Shown piece after piece: positions 23,969-33,484 of a stretch of DNA of 64,000 nucleotides. This DNA comes from Poindextera sp036272595. Its GTDB lineage: Bacteria; Pseudomonadota; Alphaproteobacteria; Caulobacterales; Caulobacteraceae. Where the stretch lies: NCBI GenBank assembly GCA_036272595.1, contig DATAYM010000076.1, forward strand, positions 73,447-137,446, written 5' to 3'. Under the pieces are notes generated by a model, which was not told the DNA's origin, ran no database searches, and saw only the letters and a program-made list of their open reading frames with translations. A program made the position numbers and the translations under genes. Numbering within the stretch: position 1 is the first letter of the stretch; the number at the start of each line of letters is the position of its first letter.

Positions 23969-24381
23969 TCCTGGCGCTCGATACGAACGTCATCATCGAC
24001 CTCGTTCGCGGCAAGGCTCCGGCCGTCAGGGACCGTTTCAACGCGGCCCTGGCGGCCGAGCAGCCCATGGTCGCCTCGTTGATCGTGCTGCACGAACTGC
24101 ACTTTGGCTGCGCATTGCACCGGGATCCGGCTGGGGAGTTGGCGCGGGTGCGGGTTCTGCTCTCGAGACTTGAGGTCGAACCGCTCGACGAGGCCGATAT
24201 GAGTTCCGCGGCCAGGATCAGGGCCGCTTTGCGGGGCCGTGGTCTGACCATAGGTCCCTATGACGCGCTGATCGCCGGCCAGGCCCTCGCCCGCGGCTGG
24301 ACCGTCGTCACCGCCAATACACGGGAATTCGCCAGGATCGGCGGGCTGAACGTCATCGACTGGACCGCACCGGCGGACTAG
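23965..24381 (+). CDS. vapC: VapC-type PIN domain RNase toxin
   Basis: 138 aa from GTG 23965. PIN acidic residues: Asp6 in ALDTN, Glu44 in LHELHFG, and Asp in the GPYDALIAGQAL segment near residue 98, followed by VVTANTREFARI giving the T/S-N-x-x-x-F motif. VapC toxins are Mg-dependent RNases that cut tRNA or rRNA when freed from VapB. All catalytic positions are intact, so it is probably active. It lies between sucB and lpd and ends 30 bp before lpd, so it can be transcribed with them. Confidence 0.92.
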   Translation: MILALDTNVIIDLVRGKAPAVRDRFNAALAAEQPMVASLIVLHELHFGCALHRDPAGELARVRVLLSRLEVEPLDEADMSSAARIRAALRGRGLTIGPYDALIAGQALARGWTVVTANTREFARIGGLNVIDWTAPAD

Positions 24382-24410
24382 AAAACTGAACCTCCAAAAG
24401 GAATAGCGCC

Positions 24411-25808
<1,398 letters not shown>

Positions 25809-26735
25809 TCAGCCGGCGTGCGGATGGGCGCTGGCGTAGGCCGACAAAAGGCCCGCCGCGTCGACGTCGGCATAGCGCTGGGTGGTGGAGAGCGAGGCGT
25901 GGCCGAGCAACTCCTGGATCACCCGCAGGTCGGCGCCGGCGCCCAGCAGGTGGGTGGCGAACGAATGGCGCAGGGCGTGCGGCGTGGCGCTGGCCGGCAG
26001 GCCGAGGCGGCCGCGCAGCTTCTGCATCAGCGCCTGGGCGTGGCGCGGGCTTAAGGGTCCGCCGCGGACGGCGCGGAACAAGGGCTCGCCCGGCGCGAGC
26101 TCGGTGGGCAGCTCAGTCAGATAGGCGTCGATCGCCTCGGCCACCGCCGGCAGCACCGGCACCAGCCGGGTCTTGCCGCCCTTGCCGGTCACCCGCAGGC
26201 TCTCCGCGAACGGCACGTCGCCGCGGGTCAGGCTCAGCGCCTCGGAAATGCGCAGGCCGCAGCCCCAGAGCAGGGTCAGGAGGGCCGCGTCGCGCGCGCC
26301 GCGCCAATCGCCAGTGTCCGCATCGGCGTCGAAGCTCGCCTCCTCGATCAGGCCGCGCGCCTGGTCCTCGGAGACCGGCCGCGGCACGCCGGCCGGCAGC
26401 CGCGGCCCGCGCACCAGGGCGATGGCGGCGTTGGGCGTGTCCAGCCGCCGGTCGAGGAAGCGGTGAAAGGTGCGGATGGCCGACAGCGCCTGCGACACCG
26501 AGCGTGGCGACAGCGGATGATCGCCGGAGCGGCGATGGGCCAGATAGGCGCGGATGTCGGCGGCGGCGACCTCGCCCATGGCGGCCAGCGTCAGGGTCTC
26601 GCCCCGGTGCCGCTCGAGGAAGTTCAGATAGGCCGCGACCCCGTCGCCATAGGCCCGCACCGTCCGCGGCGAGGCCCGCCGCTCATTGGCCAGATGCTCC
26701 AGCCAGGCGGCCAGCGCCTCGCGGGCTGTGGTCAA
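25809..26735 (-). CDS. xerC: Tyrosine recombinase XerC
   Basis: 308 aa from TTG 26735, which overlaps the DUF484 stop codon (TTGA); no ATG or GTG is available near the conserved start. AAWLEHLANERRASPRTVRAY begins the core-binding domain; the catalytic residues appear as Arg in CGLRISEAL, Lys near TGKGGKTR, HxxR in HALRHSFATHLL, His in LGHASLSTTQRY and the Tyr nucleophile. With XerD it resolves chromosome dimers at dif. Coupling with DUF484 is conserved in alphaproteobacteria. No phage genes are nearby, so this is the housekeeping enzyme. Confidence 0.92.
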   Translation of the reverse strand: MTTAREALAAWLEHLANERRASPRTVRAYGDGVAAYLNFLERHRGETLTLAAMGEVAAADIRAYLAHRRSGDHPLSPRSVSQALSAIRTFHRFLDRRLDTPNAAIALVRGPRLPAGVPRPVSEDQARGLIEEASFDADADTGDWRGARDAALLTLLWGCGLRISEALSLTRGDVPFAESLRVTGKGGKTRLVPVLPAVAEAIDAYLTELPTELAPGEPLFRAVRGGPLSPRHAQALMQKLRGRLGLPASATPHALRHSFATHLLGAGADLRVIQELLGHASLSTTQRYADVDAAGLLSAYASAHPHAG

Positions 26736-27430
26736 AGCACCGGCCAGCGTTCGGCGGTGCGTTCGACGACGCGGGCCAGGAAGGCGACCAGCTCGGCGCC
26801 CATGTCCTCGGTGAAACCGTTGGGCTCCGCCGAGCCGAAGGCCAGCACGCCCTGGCGCGCCGGGGTCCAGATGGCCATGCGCGCCATGGCGACGCTGCCG
26901 ACGGCCTCGCCCAGCTCGCCGAACAGGGCCTGGGCGGTGCGCGGCTCGCCCATGCGGGCCAGGCGCGAGTCGCCGAGCAGGCCGTCGGAGCCGTCGGCCG
27001 GCAGGCCGCGCCAGCCGGCGGGCACGCCGCCGGGCCGCTCGACCGCGATCACCCCGGCGACCAGGCCGAAACGCAGCCGGGCGGTCTCGTCGATGCGGCG
27101 GGCGAGGTCGGCGTGGTTGCGCGCTTCCAGGAGGTCGACCACCGCCGCGTGGGTCTGGGCCTGGGCGGCGAAATTGGCCCGGGCGGTGGCTTCCAGCTCG
27201 CGGCGGGCGGCGTTTTCGCGGGTCTTGGCGGCGGAAAGCCGGGCCAGCGCCGCCGGGCCGAACTCGACGATGTTGTCGGCCTTGATCCACAGGCCGATGT
27301 CGGCCAGCAGTTCGGCGTCCTCGCGGATGGCCTGCGGGTGTTCGCGCAGATAGGCCCGCACATCGGCCCAGCCCTTGGGCGGCGCCTTGGCGCGCGGTTT
27401 CGGCGACGTCGTCTTGGACGCTTCACTCAT
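26732..27430 (-). CDS. DUF484 family protein
   Basis: 232 aa. VRAYLREHPQAIREDAELLADIGL at about 24-47 is the DUF484 signature of a protein conserved next to xerC; a long helix (about 60-110) leads to a GAF-like domain with IAVERPGG, GEPRTAQALFGE and VGSVAMARMAIW, then GVLAFGSAEPNGFTEDMG. The role is not known; linkage to xerC suggests chromosome maintenance. The product is all soluble. It is divergent from priA with a 107-bp shared promoter region. Confidence 0.88.
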   Translation of the reverse strand: MSEASKTTSPKPRAKAPPKGWADVRAYLREHPQAIREDAELLADIGLWIKADNIVEFGPAALARLSAAKTRENAARRELEATARANFAAQAQTHAAVVDLLEARNHADLARRIDETARLRFGLVAGVIAVERPGGVPAGWRGLPADGSDGLLGDSRLARMGEPRTAQALFGELGEAVGSVAMARMAIWTPARQGVLAFGSAEPNGFTEDMGAELVAFLARVVERTAERWPVL

Positions 27431-27537
27431 GACTCAAGCCCCATCCGATGGCCCGGAACCCCGCCGGGCCATTTGCCGGGCAGTTGAACACGCACGCGGT
27501 TAAGGCCGGCTTGATGGGCGTGCTAGGAGGGACGCCC

Positions 27538-29697
27538 ATGCCGAGAATCGCCAGCGTCATTCTCCCGCTGCCCCTGCCCGAAGCGTTCGACTATGCCGAG
27601 CCGGAGGGCATGGCCCTGCAGGTCGGCGACCTGGTGATCGCCCCGCTCGGGCCGCAGCGGCTGATGGGGGTGGTCAGCGGCCTGAAGGACGGGGCGGGGC
27701 ATAACCGGCCGCTGAAACCGATCCTGGAGCTGCGCCAGGCGCCGCGGCTGCCGGCCGGCACCCTGGCCTTCCTGGGCTGGGCGGCGCGCTACGCGGTGGA
27801 CGCGCCGGGCCAGCCGCTGGCCATCAGCCTGCGCGGCGCGCGGGCGCCGAAGGCGCGGCCCGAGCGGCTGATCGCCGCCACCGGCGAGGTGGTGGCGCGC
27901 ATGACGCCGGCGCGCGCGCGGGCGCTGGAGGCGGCGGCCGAGCCGCTGCCGGCGGGGTTGCTGGCCGCGGCGGCGGGGGTCTCCGCCGGCGTCATCCGGT
28001 CGCTGATCGAGGCCGGGGCGCTGGAGATCCGGCTGGTCGAGCCTAGCGCCGGGTTCGAGCCGCCGGACCTGAACCTGAAGGGCCGGCCGCTGAACGCCAG
28101 CCAGGCCGCCGCCGCCGCCGCTCTCGCCGAGCTGATCGGCCAGGGCGGCTTCCAGGCGGCGTTGCTGGACGGGGTCACCGGCTCGGGCAAGACCGAGGTC
28201 TATCTGGAGGCGGTGGCGGCGGCGCTGGACGCCGACCCGACCGCCCAGATCCTGGTGCTGCTGCCGGAGATCGCCCTGACCCAGGCGGTGATCGACCGCT
28301 TCGCCGAGCGTTTCGCCGCCGCGCCGGCCGAGTGGCATTCGGCGGTCGCGCCGCCGGCGCGGCGTCGGGTGTGGGAGGCGGTGGCCGAGGGCCGCTGCCG
28401 CATCGTCGTCGGAGCGCGCTCGGCCCTCTTCCTGCCCTTCGCCAATCTGAAGCTGATCGTGGTCGACGAGGAGCACGACGGCTCGTTCAAGCAGGAGGAC
28501 GGCTTCGTCTACCAGGCCCGCGACCTGGCCGTGGCGCGCGCCAAGATCGAGCAGGCGCTGGTGGTGCTGGCCTCGGCGACCCCGTCGCTGGAATCCTTGT
28601 GGAACGCCGAGACCGGCCGCTATCGCTGGCTGAGGCTGGGCGCGCGGCACGGCATGGCGCGGCTGCCGTCGGTCGAGCTGATCGACCTGCGCGAGACCCC
28701 GCCGGAACCGGGCGCCTGGCTGTCGCCGCCGCTGGCGAAGGCGATGGCCGAGACCTGGGAGAGAGGCGAGCAGAGCCTGCTCTTCCTCAACCGCCGGGGC
28801 TATGCGCCGCTGGTGCTGTGTCGGGCCTGCGGCGAGAAGATGACGGCGCCGGAAACGGATTCCTGGCTGGTCGAGCATCGCTACACCGGCCGGCTGGTCT
28901 GCCACCTGACCGGCTTTTCCATGCCCAAGCCGGACAAGTGCCCGCACTGCGGCGCGGCGGAGTCGCTGGTCTCGATCGGCCCGGGGGTCGAGCGGGTCGA
29001 GGAGGAGGTGCGCGCGCGGTTTCCCGAGGCCAGGGTCGCGGTCTTCTCGTCCGACACGGTGTTCGACGCCGCCGGCGCGCGGGCCATGGTCCAGGCCATG
29101 ACCGATGGCGAGATCGACGTCATGGTGGCGACGCAGGCCGCCGCCAAGGGGCACGACTTCCCCAACCTCACCCTGGTCGGGGTGGTCGACGCCGACCTCG
29201 GCCTGCGCGGCGGCGACCTGCGCGCGGCCGAGCGCACCTTCCAGCTGTTGACCCAGGCCGGCGGCCGCGCCGGCCGGCGCGAGGCGCCGGGGCGGGCGCT
29301 GATCCAGACCTATGCGCCGGAGCAGGCGGTGATGCAGGCCCTGGCGGCCCAGGACCGCGACGCCTTCGTCGCCGCCGAGATGGCCGCGCGCGAAGCCGCC
29401 GGCCTGCCGCCGTTCGGACGGCTGGCGGCGCTGATCGTGGTCGGGCGCGACGCCCCGGTGCTGGAGGCCTTCGTCCGCGCCATGGCCGCCGCCGCGCCGA
29501 ACGCCGAGGGGGTCGAGGTCTATGGCCCGGCGGACGCGCCGCAGAGCCTGGTGCGGGGGCGCCGGCGCAAGCGGTTCCTGGTGCGCGCCGACCGCAATGT
29601 CGACCTGCAGGGCTTCCTGGCCGCCTGGCGCGCGCGGGTGAAGCCGCCGGCCTCGGTGCGGATCACCATCGACGTGGATCCGTACAGCTTCCTCTGA
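27538..29697 (+). CDS. priA: Primosomal replication restart helicase PriA
   Basis: 719 aa from ATG 27538, preceded by AGGAGGG at 7 nt spacing. The N-terminal DNA 3'-end binding domain (ASVILPLPLPEAFDY) is followed by helicase motifs: GVTGSGKTEVY (Walker A), LLPEIALT, VVDEEHDGSFKQ (DEEH box), ASATPSLES, and late QAGGRAGRREAPG. The zinc region is unusual: Cys428, 431, 455, 468 and 471 are present but three of the usual eight cysteines are missing (see findings). PriA reloads the replisome at stalled forks. Confidence 0.96.
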   Translation: MPRIASVILPLPLPEAFDYAEPEGMALQVGDLVIAPLGPQRLMGVVSGLKDGAGHNRPLKPILELRQAPRLPAGTLAFLGWAARYAVDAPGQPLAISLRGARAPKARPERLIAATGEVVARMTPARARALEAAAEPLPAGLLAAAAGVSAGVIRSLIEAGALEIRLVEPSAGFEPPDLNLKGRPLNASQAAAAAALAELIGQGGFQAALLDGVTGSGKTEVYLEAVAAALDADPTAQILVLLPEIALTQAVIDRFAERFAAAPAEWHSAVAPPARRRVWEAVAEGRCRIVVGARSALFLPFANLKLIVVDEEHDGSFKQEDGFVYQARDLAVARAKIEQALVVLASATPSLESLWNAETGRYRWLRLGARHGMARLPSVELIDLRETPPEPGAWLSPPLAKAMAETWERGEQSLLFLNRRGYAPLVLCRACGEKMTAPETDSWLVEHRYTGRLVCHLTGFSMPKPDKCPHCGAAESLVSIGPGVERVEEEVRARFPEARVAVFSSDTVFDAAGARAMVQAMTDGEIDVMVATQAAAKGHDFPNLTLVGVVDADLGLRGGDLRAAERTFQLLTQAGGRAGRREAPGRALIQTYAPEQAVMQALAAQDRDAFVAAEMAAREAAGLPPFGRLAALIVVGRDAPVLEAFVRAMAAAAPNAEGVEVYGPADAPQSLVRGRRRKRFLVRADRNVDLQGFLAAWRARVKPPASVRITIDVDPYSFL

Positions 29698-29703
29698 TCG
29701 CGC

Positions 29704-31362
29704 CTATTCGGCCGCCGCCGCGGCCGCCGCCTCGGCTTCGGCCATCCGCTCGGCGCGCGGGCGCATGGGCAGGGCGGGGATGAAGATCATGATCACCATG
29801 GCCAGGCCCAGCACCGCCAGGCTGACCTCGAACACATGCACGATGGCGACCGCGAAGCTCTGGCGGGTCGCCTCCAGCATGGCCGGCGGGATCGGCGGCG
29901 ACTTGGCGCGCACCTCCGGCGGCGCCGCCTGGGACAGGGCCATGGCCTGCAGCTTGCCCAGGTCCATGGTCTGGTGGACGCCGCGCAGGTCGGGCGGCGC
30001 GCGCAGCGCCAGCTCGCTGTTGATGTTGTGGGTGAGCAGGGCGCCGAACAGGGCCACCCCGATGGTCTGGCCGATCTGGCGGAAGAACTGGTTGCCGCTG
30101 GTGGCGACGCCCAGCTGGTGCGGCGGCACGGCGTTCTGCACCGCCAGGCTGAACAGGCTCTGCGAGGGGCCGAGCCCGACGCCGACGATCAGCAGGCGCC
30201 AGCCGATGCCCGTCAGGCTGGTCTCCGGTCCGATGCCGGTGAGCAGGACCACGCCGGCGATCAGGATGCAGCCGCCGATCAGCATGAACGGCTTGTAGAG
30301 CCCGGTCTTCGAGACCAGCAAGCCGGTGACGGTGCTGGAGGCGATCAGGCCGAACATCATCGGCAGGAGGGCAAGGCCGCTCTTGGTCGCCGCCACGCCC
30401 TGGCCCACCTGCATGAACAGCGGCAGGAAGGTCACCACCCCCATGAAGGCCATGTTGATGATGAAGCCGGCGGCGTTGCAGGTGGAGAAGACCCGGTTGG
30501 AGAACAGCTGCAGCGGCACCACCGGCTCCGGCACCCGGGTCTCGACCCAGATCAGCGCCGCGAGCGCCACGGCCGAGAGCACCAGCAGGCCGACGATCTG
30601 CGGCGAACCCCAGGGATAGGTCTCGCCGCCCCAGCTCATGGCCAGCAGCAGGGGCGCGAAGGCCAGGATGATCAGGGCCGCGCCCAGATAGTCGATCGCC
30701 CCGCCGCCCCGGTGCAGCAGCCTGGGCATCTTGACGATGATCATGAACATCGACAGCAGCGACAGCGGCAGGTTCAGGTAGAAGATGAACCGCCAGCCCT
30801 CGATCAGGTGGCCGAACGGATGCACCGTCGCGTGGTCGGTGAAGAAGCCGCCGACCACGGGCCCGATGACGCTGGCCAGGCCGAAGGTCGCGCCGAACAG
30901 GCCGGAGAACTTGCCCCGCTCGCGCGGCTCGAACAGGTCGGCGATGATGGCGAAGGAGGTGGTGAACAGCGCGCCGCCGCCGATGCCCTGGATGGCGCGG
31001 AAGACGATCAGCTGGCTCATGCCGCCGCCCAGCAGCGGCAGCGGCCCGAACTCGCCGGAAAGGCCCGACAGCCAGGAGCCGACCAGGAAGATGCCGATGC
31101 CGGAGAGCAGCACCGGCTTGCGGCCGTGCAGGTCGGAGAGCTTGCCCCAGATCGGCACCATCACCGTCGAGGTCAGCAGGTAGGCGGTGGTGACCCAGGC
31201 GTAGAGGTTCAGCCCCTTCAGCTGCGCCACGATGCGCGGCATGGCGGTGGCGACGATGGTCTGGTCCAGCGCGCCGAGCAGGAAGACGATCATCAGCGCC
31301 GTCAGGGTCAGCCGGCGCTCTTCGGAGGTGAAGGTCTGGATCTGGTGGGGCTGCTGGGTCAC
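29704..31362 (-). CDS. DHA2-family drug exporter (EmrB/QacA, 14 TMS)
   Basis: 552 aa with about 14 hydrophobic segments. ALDQTIVATAMPRIV in TM1 and WGKLSDLHGRKPVLL between TM2 and TM3 are the DHA2 motifs D1 and A; RAIQGIGGGALFTTSFAIIADLF is motif B; GPVVGGFFTDH is motif C. The short Glu/Ala tail is low complexity. It should export hydrophobic toxic compounds with protons. No HlyD/EmrA partner is adjacent, so a three-part pump is not indicated here. It converges on priA with a 6-bp gap. Confidence 0.93.
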   Translation of the reverse strand: MTQQPHQIQTFTSEERRLTLTALMIVFLLGALDQTIVATAMPRIVAQLKGLNLYAWVTTAYLLTSTVMVPIWGKLSDLHGRKPVLLSGIGIFLVGSWLSGLSGEFGPLPLLGGGMSQLIVFRAIQGIGGGALFTTSFAIIADLFEPRERGKFSGLFGATFGLASVIGPVVGGFFTDHATVHPFGHLIEGWRFIFYLNLPLSLLSMFMIIVKMPRLLHRGGGAIDYLGAALIILAFAPLLLAMSWGGETYPWGSPQIVGLLVLSAVALAALIWVETRVPEPVVPLQLFSNRVFSTCNAAGFIINMAFMGVVTFLPLFMQVGQGVAATKSGLALLPMMFGLIASSTVTGLLVSKTGLYKPFMLIGGCILIAGVVLLTGIGPETSLTGIGWRLLIVGVGLGPSQSLFSLAVQNAVPPHQLGVATSGNQFFRQIGQTIGVALFGALLTHNINSELALRAPPDLRGVHQTMDLGKLQAMALSQAAPPEVRAKSPPIPPAMLEATRQSFAVAIVHVFEVSLAVLGLAMVIMIFIPALPMRPRAERMAEAEAAAAAAAE

Positions 31363-31545
31363 GTCGCGGTCCGGTTGGGCGGGGTCTGATAGCGCGGTTT
31401 ATCGCCGGGCGCATCCGCCTCCGACGCCTCTTTGCGCCATTCAGCGGCTTGGCCTCGGCCGGGGAGGGACGGCGGGCGGCGTCGCCGGTTCGTCACGTGG
31501 ACGGAATAGTTTGCCGCGATTGGTTTTGATCGGAGCGGGTTTTAA

Positions 31546-32685
31546 ATGACCGGTGCTGGAATGAAGAGTTGGCGGCGGGGCCTGGCCGCCCTGTCGATGG
31601 CGCTGGCCGCGCTGGCCGCCGGCGCGTCGCCCTTCTTCACCCCCGCGGCGGTCGCGGCCGCTTCGCCGGCCCTCCGGGCGGCGCAGATCCCCTTCACCAG
31701 CGCCGACGTGCAGAGCCTCGACGGCCGCGCCTTCACCATCAGCTGGGCGGCCGGCCCGGCCGCGGGGGCGGTGGACGTCTATGCCCGCCCCACGCCTGGA
31801 GCCGGCGGGCCGCAGGGCCTTGGCCGGCGCGTCGGGCGCGGCGGACCCAGCGGCCAGCTCGCCGTCGCGGATCTGCCGGCCGCCGGCCGCTGGTATTTCG
31901 AGCTCAAGCCGGCGCACGGCGCGCCGCTGGTCACCGCCGACCGCAGCCTGCACCTGAAGAGCGCGCCGAATTTCCGCGATATCGGCGGCTATCGCACCGC
32001 CGACGGCCGCTGGGTGCGGATGGGGCTGGCCTACCGCTCCGACGAGCTCGACCGGTTGACCGACGCGGACCTCGCCACGCTGGCCAGGCTGACGCCGATG
32101 CTGGTGGTGGATTTCCGCACCCTGAAGGAGCGCACCCGGGGGCCGGACCGGCTGCCGCCGGGCGCGGTGGGGCTGGTGGAGGACGTGCTGGCCGACGCGC
32201 CGCCCAGCTATGAGAAGATCACCGACGCGGCCGGAGCGGCCGACTTCCTGGCCGACGCCAACCGTCAGTTCGTCGCCCTGCCCAGCGCGCGGGCCTCCTA
32301 CAGCGGCCTCTTCTCGCGGCTGCCGACCGCGTCCGGCGCGGTGGTCTACCATTGCTCGGCCGGCAAGGACCGCACGGGCTGGGCGACGGCCGTGCTGCTC
32401 ACCGCCCTCGGCGTGCCGCGGGCCACGGTGATGGCCGACTACCTGGCCAGCAACGGCTACCTGACGGAGAAGAACCGGGCGATGTTCGCCGCCATGCCGC
32501 CGGCCGCCGCCGCGCGGATGGCCCCGATCATGACCGTGCGCGCGGCCTATCTGCAGGCCGCCTTCGACGAGGTCGACCGCCGCTACGGCTCCTTCGACAA
32601 CTACCTGCACAAAGGGCTGGGCCTCGACGACCGGGCGCTGGCGCAGCTGAAGGCGCGGTTTCTCGCCGGCGCGCCCGTCGGCTGA
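31546..32685 (+). CDS. Secreted tyrosine phosphatase-like protein
   Basis: 379 aa. A signal peptide (basic KSWRRG, then LAALSMALAALAAG) ends near residue 40. Residues about 45-140 form a beta-rich N-terminal region; SAPNFRDIGGYRTADGR near 143-160 is the family opener; VVYHCSAGKDRTGWATA near 267-283 contains the P-loop HCx5R with Asp-Arg-Thr-Gly (Y_phosphatase3 / DSP-like); the C-terminal helices match the group. It probably hydrolyses phosphotyrosine or phospholipid phosphates in the periplasm. ATG 31546 is used; ATG 31561 also keeps the signal. Confidence 0.88.
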   Translation: MTGAGMKSWRRGLAALSMALAALAAGASPFFTPAAVAAASPALRAAQIPFTSADVQSLDGRAFTISWAAGPAAGAVDVYARPTPGAGGPQGLGRRVGRGGPSGQLAVADLPAAGRWYFELKPAHGAPLVTADRSLHLKSAPNFRDIGGYRTADGRWVRMGLAYRSDELDRLTDADLATLARLTPMLVVDFRTLKERTRGPDRLPPGAVGLVEDVLADAPPSYEKITDAAGAADFLADANRQFVALPSARASYSGLFSRLPTASGAVVYHCSAGKDRTGWATAVLLTALGVPRATVMADYLASNGYLTEKNRAMFAAMPPAAAARMAPIMTVRAAYLQAAFDEVDRRYGSFDNYLHKGLGLDDRALAQLKARFLAGAPVG

Positions 32686-32762
32686 GCCCGCGTCTCGTCG
32701 AGCGGACGTTGCGCGAACCCGGCGCGATCCCAAACTGATCTCGGGCCCCGCCCCAGGCTCGG

Positions 32763-32791
32763 TTGCGACGCAAAATAGGGCGTGCTATCAG
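32763..32791 (+). promoter_or_regulatory. Candidate promoter of the ATP synthase operon
   Basis: TTGCGA at 32763-32768 and TATCAG at 32786-32791 are separated by 17 bp and lie 136 bp before the atpH start. The rest of 32686-32926 shows no gene; the leader between promoter and atpH is AT-poor with no obvious terminator. Confidence 0.35.
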
Positions 32792-32926
32792 GCGCGCGGC
32801 TTCGGGCCGGGGGCTTTAGTAGGGCCTGCTGGCACGCGTGCTTTTCCAAGCGCAATCAAGCCTTTCTAGGCCGCTCGCGGGTTCTCGCCGGCGGCTCGGC
32901 GGACTTAAAACTGGCGGACCAAAAGA

Positions 32927-33481
32927 GTGGCCAACGATTCCAAGGCTGGCGAGGTGGGCGCGCGCTATGCATCGGCCCTGTTCGATCTGGCGAGAGAGGC
33001 GCGTGAAATCGCCGCCGTCAGCGCCGATCTGAAGTCGCTGAAGGCCATGATCGCCGAGAGCGCCGACCTGCGCGTGCTGATCGCCTCGCCGGTGTTCGAC
33101 GCCGAGGCCAAGGGCAAGGGCCTTTCCGCCATCGCCGAGCGGGCGCAGTTCCATCCGCTCACCCGCAAATTCCTCGGCCTGCTGGCCCAACAGCGGCGCG
33201 CCTCGTTGCTGCGCCAGGTGATCGTCGCCTTCGAGGCGCTGGCCGCCGAATACCGCGGCGTCGCCGCCGCCGAGGTCACCACCGCCCTGCCCTTGAGCCC
33301 CGCCCAGATGACCGGCCTGGCCGCAGCGCTGCGCCAGGCCCTCGGCAAGGACCCCGAAATCGAGACCCGCGTCGATCCCGCCATCCTCGGCGGCATCAAG
33401 GTGCGCGTGGGCTCGCGACTCTACGACGCTTCGCTGAAGTCGAAGCTCGACTCCCTCAAATTCGCCCTGAAGAGAGCGTAG
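32927..33481 (+). CDS. atpH: ATP synthase F1 delta subunit
   Basis: 184 aa from GTG 32927. GARYASALFDLA at about 9-20 is the standard OSCP/delta opening, LRVLIASPVFDAEAKGKGL and FLGLLAQQRRASLLRQVI follow, and the C-terminal VDPAILGGIKVRVGSRLYDASLKSKLDSL is the family signature. It ties the F1 head to the peripheral stalk. First gene of atpHAGDC; the Fo genes are not in the window, the usual split arrangement in alphaproteobacteria. Confidence 0.97.
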   Translation: MANDSKAGEVGARYASALFDLAREAREIAAVSADLKSLKAMIAESADLRVLIASPVFDAEAKGKGLSAIAERAQFHPLTRKFLGLLAQQRRASLLRQVIVAFEALAAEYRGVAAAEVTTALPLSPAQMTGLAAALRQALGKDPEIETRVDPAILGGIKVRVGSRLYDASLKSKLDSLKFALKRA

Positions 33482-33484
33482 CCC

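Noticed and set aside
25809..26735. Integrase marking a mobile element
   Set aside because: The tyrosine recombinase is overlapped by a DUF484 gene and next to priA, the normal housekeeping xerC context; no att site or phage genes nearby.
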